Assembly: GCF_000376565.1 (NCBI RefSeq)
Contig: NZ_BARG01000063.1
Coordinates: forward strand, 114,282 to 178,281
Direction of reading: 5' to 3'
Length of the DNA: 64,000 bases
From: Streptomyces hokutonensis
Lineage (GTDB): Bacteria; Actinomycetota; Actinomycetes; Streptomycetales; Streptomycetaceae
Positions 1 through 7,565 of the stretch are shown one piece after another. The first letter of the stretch is position 1. The number at the start of each line of letters is the position of its first letter. The notes beneath the pieces are model-generated. The model did no database searches. It was given only the letters and a program-made list of their open reading frames with translations, and was not told where the DNA came from. The translations under genes were made by a program, and so were the position numbers.

Positions 1-201
1 TCGGCAGACCTGATCGCATCGGCGAACAGCGCGTACGTCCACGGCATGGGCCTGGTCCTGCTGGTGTGCGGCGCCGCGGCCCTCGTCACCGCGCTGCTGG
101 CGGCGGCGTTCCTGCCGAACACCCCGGCCGCGCCCACGGCGCAGGAGGAGGAAGACCCCGCCGCGGCCGTGGCCGTCGCCCTGGCGGATGCCGGACAATG
201 A
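1..201 (+). CDS. MFS-type exporter, C-terminal end (partial)
   Basis: An open frame enters from the left edge and stops with TGA at 199-201, giving 66 residues. It holds one long hydrophobic helix (about residues 15-40, rich in Leu, Ala, Val) followed by an acidic, Ala/Pro-rich cytoplasmic tail. This is what the last transmembrane helix and tail of a 14-helix drug exporter of the major facilitator superfamily look like, but the fragment carries no diagnostic motif. The TetR gene that follows starts inside its stop codon (ATGA), so the two are translationally coupled; exporter-TetR pairs are a common arrangement in Streptomyces. The family assignment is inference from context. Confidence 0.55.
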   Translation, partial: SADLIASANSAYVHGMGLVLLVCGAAALVTALLAAAFLPNTPAAPTAQEEEDPAAAVAVALADAGQ

Positions 202-830
202 ACACCATGACGGCCGCACCCTCCCCCTTCAGCCCCGCCGACCGCCCCCAACTGGGCCTCCGCGAGCGCAAGAAGATCAAGACCCGCGAAGCGATCCGCA
301 CCGCGACGTACGCGCTCGTCAAGGAGCAGGGCTACGACGCGACCACGATCGAGCAGATCGCCGAGCGCGCCGAGGTGTCGCCGTCGACCGTCTTCCGCTA
401 CTTCCCGACCAAGGAAGACATCGTCATCACGGACGAGTTCGACCCGATCATCATGGACGAACTCCGGGCCCGCCCGGCCGACGAGCCCTGGATGGTCACG
501 CTGCGGTACGTGATGCACAAGGCCATCGCGTACGGCATGAAGGAGGACGAGGAGGTGTCCCGCCTCCGCACCCACCTCATGGTCCAGGTCCCGGCCGTGC
601 GCTCACGCATGATGGAGAGCATGTCGGTCACCGGCGACATGCTCTGCCAGGCCATCGCCGAGCGCACCGGCCGGGACCAGGAGAGCCTGGAGGTACGGGT
701 CTCCGCGATGGCCCTCATCGGCGCCCTGATGGAGACGTCCCTGTACTGGGCGGAGCACGGCCACCGGGACGAGTTCAAGGACCTCATGGACCGCACGCTG
801 GACGTACTGGAGCACGGGCTCTCCGAGTGA
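198..830 (+). CDS. TetR/AcrR family transcriptional regulator
   Basis: A protein of 210 residues with an N-terminal TetR_N DNA-binding domain: the helix-turn-helix lies at about residues 45-72 and ends in the typical STVFRYFPTKEDI signature. The C-terminal part (about 90-205) is an all-helical ligand-binding and dimerisation domain resembling the TetR_C_17-like group. The ATG at 198 was chosen because it overlaps the stop of the upstream exporter (ATGA) and the conserved DNA-binding domain begins soon after; upstream codons in the same frame are antisense-like and unconserved. It probably represses the exporter and itself in response to a small hydrophobic ligand; the ligand cannot be told from the sequence. 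Confidence 0.88.
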   Translation: MNTMTAAPSPFSPADRPQLGLRERKKIKTREAIRTATYALVKEQGYDATTIEQIAERAEVSPSTVFRYFPTKEDIVITDEFDPIIMDELRARPADEPWMVTLRYVMHKAIAYGMKEDEEVSRLRTHLMVQVPAVRSRMMESMSVTGDMLCQAIAERTGRDQESLEVRVSAMALIGALMETSLYWAEHGHRDEFKDLMDRTLDVLEHGLSE

Positions 831-841
831 GCCCGTGCTCC
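809..841. terminator. Perfect 13-bp hairpin between convergent genes
   Basis: GGAGCACGGGCTC at 809-821 pairs perfectly with GAGCCCGTGCTCC at 829-841 around a 7-nt loop. It overlaps the TetR stop codon and sits just before the end of the convergent oxidase gene, so it can end transcription from both sides. There is no U-tract, which is usual for Streptomyces terminators. Confidence 0.7.
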
Positions 842-857
842 GGGTCCGTAGGGACCG

Positions 858-3275
858 CTAGCGCTTGGTCGGCACGGTCTTCACGTCACCCTTCCCGCAA
901 GCCACCCCGTCCCTGTTCGGGTCCAGCCTCAGCGGATCGTCCTTGCCGTTGACCTTCAGGCGGCCGTAGTCGTTCTGCCGCAGCCATGAACAGCGGGCCG
1001 CAGTAGTCGACTTGACCTCGGCCGGGAAGACCGTGGGTACGCAGACGTTGATCGTGCCGTAGTGGCGGTCGCAGCCGGAGATGGTCACCGGGACCTTCTG
1101 CGAGGTGCGCTTCTTGCCGGGCTCGGTGACCTTGCCGGTCAGGGCGTCGGCGAAGGAGTGGACGTGGGCCGAGGCCGTGTCGGTCGTCAGGGCCGAAGGG
1201 CCTTGCAGATGAACCCACTTGGCGACCGAAGGGACGCCGTTGGCATCGACCGCGAAGAGCATGTACCAGCCGGGCGGCGCCAGGTTGGGGTTGCTCGTCA
1301 CGTTCAGGTCGACCGTGTTGCCGTTCACCGACAGCGGCAGGTCAACGAACCGCTGGTTCGGGTCCGAGGAGTGCGTGACCGCGGCCGGGCGGATCAACTC
1401 CGCCTTGGCGATGGGCCGGTCGACGGTGATCGTCTGGGTGTCGCCGTACTCCCACTCGTTGTCGATCACCGAAGTGATCGTCGGCCGCGTGCCCTTGAGG
1501 AGATACGGCGGGGTGTAGATCGACACGTTGTGGTTCCAGGTGCCGTTGCCCGGGTTGTCACCGGTCGACATCACCCGGCCGTCCGGCAGCAGGAAGGACG
1601 AGGAGTGGTAGCCGCGGGCCTCGGGGTCGGCGGCCACCGGGTCGAAGGTCGTGGTCGCCGGGTCGAAGATCGACGCCTCGTACACCGGGTTCGCCCGGTT
1701 GTGCAGCGCGCCGCCCGTCTCCAGCACCGTGCCGTCGGGCAGCAGTACGGCGGACACGTACATCTTGCCCTGCGCACCGGTCTCGGCCACCTGGCCGTTC
1801 CCCAAGTCGACCGTCCCCTGCGGGATTTGGGGGCCGACCGTGTAGACCGGATTGGCCGCCTTGAGGTCGATGATGTCGGTCAGCCGGTTGGCGTCCGGGT
1901 TGGAGTCGATGTTGCCGCCGCCGATGGTGAGGACCTTCTGGTCCTGCGCCGGGGGCAGCAACACGCTTGCGGACTGGTCGCGTTGGTCCTTGTTCTGAAG
2001 CCCCGAGACCGACGTGACCGTGTTGGCGGAGTAGTCGTAGATCGCGCTGCCCGTCCCCGGGATGTTGTTCCCGAAGACATGGCTGCCCGTGTAGAAGAGC
2101 CGGCCGTCCTGCATCAGGACCATCGACGGGTACAGCCCCCAGTACGACCAGGTCTGGTTGACCTGCGACAACGGCAGCCACTTCTGCTGCGCGTCCGACC
2201 AGTACTCGGCCGTCACCGACCCCGTCGAGTCCTCCCGCAGCCCGCCGAAGGAGACGACGTCACCGTTGCCGAGCTCGGTCGCCGACGGGTACCAGTGGCC
2301 GTCGTTGAGGTCGTTGGTCTTGCTGTACGTCTCGGTCACCGGGTCGAAGATGTACGAGTCCTTGTACCCCTCGTACCCGTGCGAACCGTCCGCCGCCGGG
2401 AACGCCTTGTTGCCGCTCATCACCAGCACCCGGCCGTCCTGCAACTGGATGTGCCCCGAGCAGAACATGTCCTTCGGCGTCGGAATCACCTTGTACGTCC
2501 CGGCGACCGGGTCGTACACCGCGCTCGTGAACGTCCCCGCGTCGAACTGCTCCTGACTGTTCCCGGAGCCCGCGATCAGCAGCACCTTGCCGTTGTTGAG
2601 CACGACGGAGTGCATCGAGCGGACGGGGTTCTGCGTCGGCAACACGTCCCAACGCCCGTTCGCGCACTGCTCGGCGGTCGCCGTACAGGTCGCGGGCGGG
2701 AGCGTGTCCGGCACCTGGTCCATCGTGTAGTCGTCGGTGGTCGCGGACCCGGTGCCGTAGACCGAGACACCCCAGGTGATCCGGTCGGTCCCGGCCGGGA
2801 CCTCGGGCGTACGGACGCTCGCCTGGGTCCAACTGCCCTGCATCTCCAGGGTCTTGAGGTCGGTCCAGTACTGCCAGCCGGCGACGGTGTCGTGCCGGAA
2901 GAGGGTGATGTTGGCGTCCGGCGTGGTCGTCTTGTACCAGAGCCCGAGGTCGTACTGCTTGCCCGCCGTCACCACCGGCGCGCAGGTCGTGGACTCGGTG
3001 ATCAGCGCCTTGCGGTCACCGTCGACCCGCCGCGTCACGGTGACCTTCATGGCCTTGGAACCGGAGTGCGCGTCCGAAGGCGTGGTGAAGTCGAAGTCGT
3101 TGTCGCCCCAGCCGGACTTCTCCCAGCAGTACGGCATCCCGTCACTGCCCGCCGTCTCAAACCCCGGGTTGAGGACGAGGTTCGCGGCCTCGGCGGACTG
3201 CGGCGAGGTCAGCAGCAGTCCGGCGGTCAGCGTCCCCACCCCGACGAACGCGGTTCTTCTGCGGTACTTGTTCAC
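858..3275 (-). CDS. Secreted kelch copper radical oxidase (galactose/glyoxal oxidase-like, AA5) with Excalibur domain
   Basis: An 805-residue protein starting at a GTG that overlaps the stop of the upstream gene (GTGA) and has GAGGAG 6 nt upstream. Residues 1-31 are a signal peptide ending in AEA. Residues about 32-190 form a beta-sandwich carbohydrate-binding-like module. Residues 210-590 are kelch blades and 595-690 a DUF1929 Ig-like domain, as in galactose oxidase and GlxA. All copper-site residues are present by motif: Cys272 (DMFCSGH) and Tyr329 (HWYPSAT) for the thioether cofactor, Tyr556-His557 (RGYHSSS) and His635 (VTHSSDPNQR). Residues 760-795 are an Excalibur calcium-binding motif (DPNRDGVAC), an unusual partner. 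It should oxidise an alcohol or aldehyde on a glycan at the cell surface and release H2O2. It is longer than GlxA (about 645 aa). The substrate is unknown. Confidence 0.85.
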   Translation of the reverse strand: MNKYRRRTAFVGVGTLTAGLLLTSPQSAEAANLVLNPGFETAGSDGMPYCWEKSGWGDNDFDFTTPSDAHSGSKAMKVTVTRRVDGDRKALITESTTCAPVVTAGKQYDLGLWYKTTTPDANITLFRHDTVAGWQYWTDLKTLEMQGSWTQASVRTPEVPAGTDRITWGVSVYGTGSATTDDYTMDQVPDTLPPATCTATAEQCANGRWDVLPTQNPVRSMHSVVLNNGKVLLIAGSGNSQEQFDAGTFTSAVYDPVAGTYKVIPTPKDMFCSGHIQLQDGRVLVMSGNKAFPAADGSHGYEGYKDSYIFDPVTETYSKTNDLNDGHWYPSATELGNGDVVSFGGLREDSTGSVTAEYWSDAQQKWLPLSQVNQTWSYWGLYPSMVLMQDGRLFYTGSHVFGNNIPGTGSAIYDYSANTVTSVSGLQNKDQRDQSASVLLPPAQDQKVLTIGGGNIDSNPDANRLTDIIDLKAANPVYTVGPQIPQGTVDLGNGQVAETGAQGKMYVSAVLLPDGTVLETGGALHNRANPVYEASIFDPATTTFDPVAADPEARGYHSSSFLLPDGRVMSTGDNPGNGTWNHNVSIYTPPYLLKGTRPTITSVIDNEWEYGDTQTITVDRPIAKAELIRPAAVTHSSDPNQRFVDLPLSVNGNTVDLNVTSNPNLAPPGWYMLFAVDANGVPSVAKWVHLQGPSALTTDTASAHVHSFADALTGKVTEPGKKRTSQKVPVTISGCDRHYGTINVCVPTVFPAEVKSTTAARCSWLRQNDYGRLKVNGKDDPLRLDPNRDGVACGKGDVKTVPTKR

Positions 3276-4462
3276 ACGGCTCTCCTCGGTTCCGTACAAC
3301 TCCCTTTGCGGCGCGGGAGATAGACCAGTGCCTCGGTGCCGACAAAGCGCAGGACGAACGTCATGACCAGTGCGAGTGCCGTCGCCGACACAGCGCCCAT
3401 GCCGAACTTGTGGACGAACAGGGCGATCAGCGGGATGCGCAGCACCAGGTCCGCGTTGGCGAGCAGCGCGAACCGGCCCGCCCGGTCCCACCAGTTGCGG
3501 TGCATCCGGCGGTCGCGGAACAGGAGGTGCTCGATGAGATAGAAGTTCCAGGCCACGCCGAGTTGGTTGGCGAGGATCTCGGCGGGGACGTAGTGCATGC
3601 CCGCTTTGGTGAGCGCCCACAGGCCGACCAGGTTCGGGAGGAAGCCGGTGGCGCCGATCAGGCCGAAGACCAGCATGCGCGCGACCGGCGAGGCGGTGCG
3701 CAGCCCGAGCAGATGCCGCAGGAAGCGAAAGCCCTCCCTCGCCGTCGACTTGGACTCGCCGGCGAAGCGGTCCTGGAAGACGAACGGCACCTCGGTGACC
3801 GTGCGCGGGCGGCTGCGGACGGCTAGTTCGAGCAGGATCTTGTAGCCGAGCGGCTTGAGCGCCTCCGCCGTCACCGCGCTGCGGCGGATCGCGAAGAAGC
3901 CGCTCATCGGGTCGCTGATGCCCCGCAGTCTGCGCGGGAAGAGGCCCTTGGTCAGCCAGGTCGCCCCACGGGAAACGGCGATGCGGTAGCCGCCGGCCAG
4001 TCCCTCGCGGCTGCCGCCCTTGATGTACCGGGAGGCGACGACGAGCCCGGCGTGCGCCCGCTCGCCCGTACCCACCAATTCCGGTACCAGGGACGGAGGA
4101 TGCTGGAGATCGCCGTCCATGACGACGATCCAGTCCGACGACGCCCTCCTCATCCCCTCGACGACCGCGCCCCCGAGTCCGCCGACCGGTTCCTCCCGGT
4201 GCAGCAGGGTCACCGGGAACGGGCAGTCCCGCGCGGCCTCGGAGATCACCTCGGGGGTGTCGTCGGTGGAGTCGTCGACGAAGACGACTTCGCAGGGCAG
4301 CCGCGTGGGCACGGACTCGGTGATCCGGTGCAGCAACTCCCGTATGTTCGCGGACTCGTTGAAGGTCGGTACGACGATGGTGACGGCACCGGGCTCGGCC
4401 AACTCCGCGCCCTGTAGGGCCGGTTCACCCAACTCGCCTGGAACTGTGGACTCTTGGCTCAT
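3272..4462 (-). CDS. Dpm1-like GT2 glycosyltransferase with C-terminal GtrA membrane domain
   Basis: A 396-residue protein. Residues 25-240 are a GT-A family 2 domain with VPTFNE at 31-36, the nucleotide-binding DDS at 63-65 and the metal-binding DGDLQHP stretch at 116-122, characteristic of dolichol/polyprenyl-phosphate mannose synthases. Residues about 258-390 hold four hydrophobic helices of the GtrA/DPMS type. It likely moves a sugar from GDP- or UDP-sugar onto polyprenyl phosphate at the inner face of the membrane, and the GtrA part may help flip or anchor the product. The ATG overlaps the stop of the upstream GT39 gene (ATGA) and its own stop overlaps the oxidase start (GTGA). The lipid-linked sugar could be the donor for the neighbouring GT39 enzyme; that link is inference. 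Confidence 0.88.
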   Translation of the reverse strand: MSQESTVPGELGEPALQGAELAEPGAVTIVVPTFNESANIRELLHRITESVPTRLPCEVVFVDDSTDDTPEVISEAARDCPFPVTLLHREEPVGGLGGAVVEGMRRASSDWIVVMDGDLQHPPSLVPELVGTGERAHAGLVVASRYIKGGSREGLAGGYRIAVSRGATWLTKGLFPRRLRGISDPMSGFFAIRRSAVTAEALKPLGYKILLELAVRSRPRTVTEVPFVFQDRFAGESKSTAREGFRFLRHLLGLRTASPVARMLVFGLIGATGFLPNLVGLWALTKAGMHYVPAEILANQLGVAWNFYLIEHLLFRDRRMHRNWWDRAGRFALLANADLVLRIPLIALFVHKFGMGAVSATALALVMTFVLRFVGTEALVYLPRRKGSCTEPRRAV

Positions 4463-6108
4463 CGCTGGGCTCCCACGGTCTCGGACCGGACCTGCCGGAT
4501 CTCGATGCGGTCGTCGCCGTTGCCGAAGGTGGCGACGGGGGTGGAGTGCTCGATCGCCGCCTTGACGTTGGGCAGGTCGACCGCGTCGCGCCGTACCGTC
4601 GGCGAGGCCACCACGTAGTCGATGTCCCGCCAGCCGTGCGGCAGTGTCTTGGTGACGGCGGGGTCGAGGTCGGCCTTGTAGAACCAGATGACCCCGAGCC
4701 CGGGCCGGTACCCGGCGTGCACCAGGTCCAGCCAGAGCGCGTCGTCGACGAGGACCCGGGTGTCCTTCGGGTCCCGCACCTCGGTGGACAGCCACTTGGA
4801 GGCTGCCCGGTAGGGGGCGTTGGCATCCGCGGTCACGGCGGTGCGGTCGCCGTCGTACCACTTCGGTACGACATAGGCGCCGGCGGCGAGCGCCAGTACG
4901 GCCGCGAGCGCGTACCGGCCCCCGGTGACGTACCGTTTCTCCCCCTCGCCGCGCCATCTGCGCAGCACCGCGTGGGCGACCGAGGCGGTGCCTCCGGCGA
5001 GGACCAGGGCGAGGAAGGGCAGCGCGCCGATGACGTACATGGCGGGCAGATAGCCGCCCGGGCGCAGGGCCACCGCGGCGAGGATCGCCACGGTCAGCGC
5101 GGGGCCGGCGAGCGAGCGGGCGGTGACCGACCAGCGCCAGGTGACCAGGAGCAGGAGCGCCCCGGCGAGGCCGCCCAGGGGCAGGACACGGTCGTAGTAG
5201 AGCCACGAGTGGAGGACGCCGTAGGAGCCGGTCCCCCGGTCGAGGATGAAACCCGAACCCGGCCTGGTCATCTGGTACTTGAGGCCGTCCCACAGGGAGA
5301 CATGGCCGCTGCCGGGGAGCAACTCGCCCTTGAGCAGGGCGAAGAGGGGGTACGCGCAGCCGATCAGGACACAGGCGGTGATGGCGCCGGTGAGCGCGAA
5401 CTTCCTCGTGTCCCGGTGTCCGTGCCGCCACATGGTGACCACCAGCGCGGGCAGGACGACGACCATCGTCTCCTTGGTGAGGACCGAGGCGGCGGCCGCG
5501 AGCCCGGCCCCGAAGTGGTGCCAGAGATGGCGACTCGGTGACGCGGCCAGGCAGAACGCGAGCAGCATCCACATCACGGCGATGTTGTCGAGGAAGATCT
5601 CCCGCTGAAGGATGACGGACAGCGGCGAGAGACCGAAGAGCAGCATCGCGAGTCCCGCCGCCCAGCGGGGCAGGGACAGGCGGCGGGCGAGGACGTAGAC
5701 GAGGACCGCGCTGATCGCGCTGATCACCAGCATCACGAGACGCATGGTGCCGACGGTCATCGAGCCGGGGCTGAAGTGCGCGGGGATCCAGGTGAGCAGC
5801 GCGAGCTGGATCCAGCCGAGCGGCGGGTGGTCGTACCAGTAGGTGTAGTGGGCGAGTCCTGTGCCCTGCTGGACGGCCCAGGCCTGGGCGAGGTAGGTGC
5901 CCTCGTCGTCGCTGAGCGTCGGGTAGTCGGCGATGTTCCAGCCCTGCACGACGAGGATCGCGGCCAGGAGCAGACCGCACAGGAGGAGGTCGGGGCGGGA
6001 GGAACGGAGTCTGCTCGGCGGCGCCGTTCGACCCGTCGAACCGGTTTCAGGCGCAGGCTGCCGCTGCGCGGGGACCGTGGTGGTCGCCGCGGGAAGGGTG
6101 GAGGTCAC
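4459..6108 (-). CDS. GT39/ArnT-like membrane glycosyltransferase (PMT superfamily)
   Basis: A 549-residue polytopic membrane protein. After a Pro/Ala-rich N-terminus the first helix lies at 40-58, followed by an extracytoplasmic loop with the acidic DDE at 67-69 and DHPPLG at 93-98, the hallmarks of the PMT_2/ArnT clan that uses lipid-phosphate sugars as donors. About ten more hydrophobic segments follow to residue 420, then a soluble extracytoplasmic domain of about 130 residues. It starts at a GTG overlapping the stop of the GT2 synthase gene. It probably transfers a sugar from polyprenyl phosphate, perhaps supplied by the Dpm1-like neighbour, to a surface polymer or protein outside the membrane. 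Acceptor and sugar are unknown. Confidence 0.85.
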   Translation of the reverse strand: MTSTLPAATTTVPAQRQPAPETGSTGRTAPPSRLRSSRPDLLLCGLLLAAILVVQGWNIADYPTLSDDEGTYLAQAWAVQQGTGLAHYTYWYDHPPLGWIQLALLTWIPAHFSPGSMTVGTMRLVMLVISAISAVLVYVLARRLSLPRWAAGLAMLLFGLSPLSVILQREIFLDNIAVMWMLLAFCLAASPSRHLWHHFGAGLAAAASVLTKETMVVVLPALVVTMWRHGHRDTRKFALTGAITACVLIGCAYPLFALLKGELLPGSGHVSLWDGLKYQMTRPGSGFILDRGTGSYGVLHSWLYYDRVLPLGGLAGALLLLVTWRWSVTARSLAGPALTVAILAAVALRPGGYLPAMYVIGALPFLALVLAGGTASVAHAVLRRWRGEGEKRYVTGGRYALAAVLALAAGAYVVPKWYDGDRTAVTADANAPYRAASKWLSTEVRDPKDTRVLVDDALWLDLVHAGYRPGLGVIWFYKADLDPAVTKTLPHGWRDIDYVVASPTVRRDAVDLPNVKAAIEHSTPVATFGNGDDRIEIRQVRSETVGAQR

Positions 6109-7373
6109 GCAGGAACGTCCTCTCGGATCACTGCGGGTTCGGTGAGGTGCGCGCCGACATGGGAGGTCAACTCCCAGTCGTTTCGGCCACGTTGCTCACG
6201 CCACACTGCGCGGATCGCGGCTCCGGCCAGGAGGACCTGGTAGAAGGGGCCGCCCACGACGAGCTTCAGATAGTGGACGGCACGGACGCGGAGTCCGTAC
6301 TGCTTGCCGAAGTCGTGCAGTCCGACGACCTCGAAGACGAAGGTGACCGCGGCGGTGACCAGCGGCAGGAAGGTGAGGAAGGCGATGCCGACCGGCACGT
6401 CCAGGAAGAGCGCGACCGCCGCGTTGAGCGGGATGATCACCCCGGAGAAGGCCTGCAGGAACGGCGTCATCAGCGTGTAGCGGGCGAGCAACCGCTGCCC
6501 GAATCCCGGGAGTTGCTTCCAGTCCTTCTTCCGGTAGACCTGAAGGAAGCCCTGGTTCCAGCGGGTTCGCTGCTTCAGCAACGACATCAGCGAGCCCGGA
6601 GTCTCCTCCCGGGTCACCATGTCGGAGTCGTAGGCGACGACGACCTTCTTGCCGACACTGGACAGCCGGACGCCCAAGTCGCAGTCCTCGGCAAGGCAGT
6701 TGGGGTCCCAGCCGTCGGCTTCCCGCAGGGTGTCGGTCCGTACGAAGACGGTGTTGCCGCCCAGCGGGATGAACCCCTTCTGCGCGTGCAGATGCAGCCG
6801 GGAGCGGAACCAGAAGAAGTACTCCAGGCAGTTGCGCAGGCTGTACCAGCTGGAGTGGAAGTTGATGAGCTGGACGCCCCCTTGGACGACGTCCGCTCCC
6901 GTCGTCCGGAACGCGTGGTCGACATGGGCGAGCAGCTCCGGATGGACCTGGTCCTCGGCGTCGAAGACCCCGACGACATCGCCGCGGCAGTGCGGCAGCG
7001 CCGTGTTCATGGCCTTCGGCTTGTTCTTCTTCTCGTGCGTGTCGACGACGACGCGGACGCGAGGGTCGCGCGCGGCAGCGCTGTCGGCCACCGCCGCGGT
7101 CTCGGGGTCGTCGTGCCCCACGATCACGATGATCTCGAAGTCGGTGTGCGTGGACTCCAGCAGGCGCTGGATGGTGTGGTCCAGCACGGCCTGTTCGTGC
7201 CGGGCCGGCAGCAGCAACGAGAACGAGACGTGCTCGTCCCCGTCCGGACTGCTGAAGCGGGTGGAGGCGAGCACTTCGGGCGTACGCCACGCGTGCATCT
7301 GCCACCACAGGGTGAAGGCCGCCATCCAGAACAGGGCAAGCGAAACGGCAGCGACGAATACGGACGTCAGCAC
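6105..7373 (-). CDS. Membrane-bound processive GT2 glycosyltransferase
   Basis: A 422-residue protein, first gene of the cassette. One transmembrane helix at residues 3-25 precedes a GT2 catalytic domain: LLLPARHE at 53-60, DAED at 138-141, an acceptor-site ED at 229-230 and QRTRW at 268-272, the full D,D,D,QxxRW set of processive synthases such as hyaluronan or cellulose synthase-like enzymes. Several helices (about 285-395) follow and could form an export channel. It is much shorter than CslA of the known cslA-glxA locus (about 690 aa), lacking extra helices and N-terminal extension. The GTG at 7373 is preceded by a GGGGGG tract 7 nt away. It is the likely polymerase of the locus, but whether it is truly processive cannot be decided from the sequence. 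Confidence 0.87.
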   Translation of the reverse strand: MLTSVFVAAVSLALFWMAAFTLWWQMHAWRTPEVLASTRFSSPDGDEHVSFSLLLPARHEQAVLDHTIQRLLESTHTDFEIIVIVGHDDPETAAVADSAAARDPRVRVVVDTHEKKNKPKAMNTALPHCRGDVVGVFDAEDQVHPELLAHVDHAFRTTGADVVQGGVQLINFHSSWYSLRNCLEYFFWFRSRLHLHAQKGFIPLGGNTVFVRTDTLREADGWDPNCLAEDCDLGVRLSSVGKKVVVAYDSDMVTREETPGSLMSLLKQRTRWNQGFLQVYRKKDWKQLPGFGQRLLARYTLMTPFLQAFSGVIIPLNAAVALFLDVPVGIAFLTFLPLVTAAVTFVFEVVGLHDFGKQYGLRVRAVHYLKLVVGGPFYQVLLAGAAIRAVWREQRGRNDWELTSHVGAHLTEPAVIREDVPA

Positions 7374-7453
7374 AGCAGATCCCCCCAGATCCCAATCCCC
7401 CTGGCACGACGGTGAGTTACGTCCGTCGCGTCACGGGGCCGAGACTATGGGCG

Positions 7454-7500
7454 ACCTGTGAAGCGGACAGGTGATTTCGGTGAAGAGCATGTTTCTTCAC
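7454..7500. promoter_or_regulatory. Two inverted repeats upstream of the glycan cassette
   Basis: ACCTGT at 7454-7459 and ACAGGT at 7467-7472 form a perfect 6-bp inverted repeat with a 7-nt spacer. GTGAAGA at 7480-7486 and TCTTCAC at 7494-7500 form a perfect 7-bp inverted repeat, also with a 7-nt spacer. Both lie 80-130 bp upstream of the GTG of the first cassette gene and downstream of the DUF255 gene, where the cassette promoter should be. They look like operator half-sites for a dimeric regulator; chance occurrence is possible. Confidence 0.4.
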
Positions 7501-7565
7501 ATTGGGTCCCACACATGACCATTTCCCGCACTGGTCGCGTTTGGGATGGTTACGACTCTGCCGTT

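Noticed and set aside
1062..3323. Long open frame of more than 700 codons opposite the oxidase gene
   Set aside because: It is an Arg/Gly/Val-rich antisense frame created by third-position GC bias; no domain, no start signal, and the minus-strand oxidase is clearly real.
858..6108. The locus as the classic cslA-glxA pair
   Set aside because: The synthase is only 422 residues and the oxidase carries extra domains, and two further transferases intervene. It is related in idea but not the same genes.
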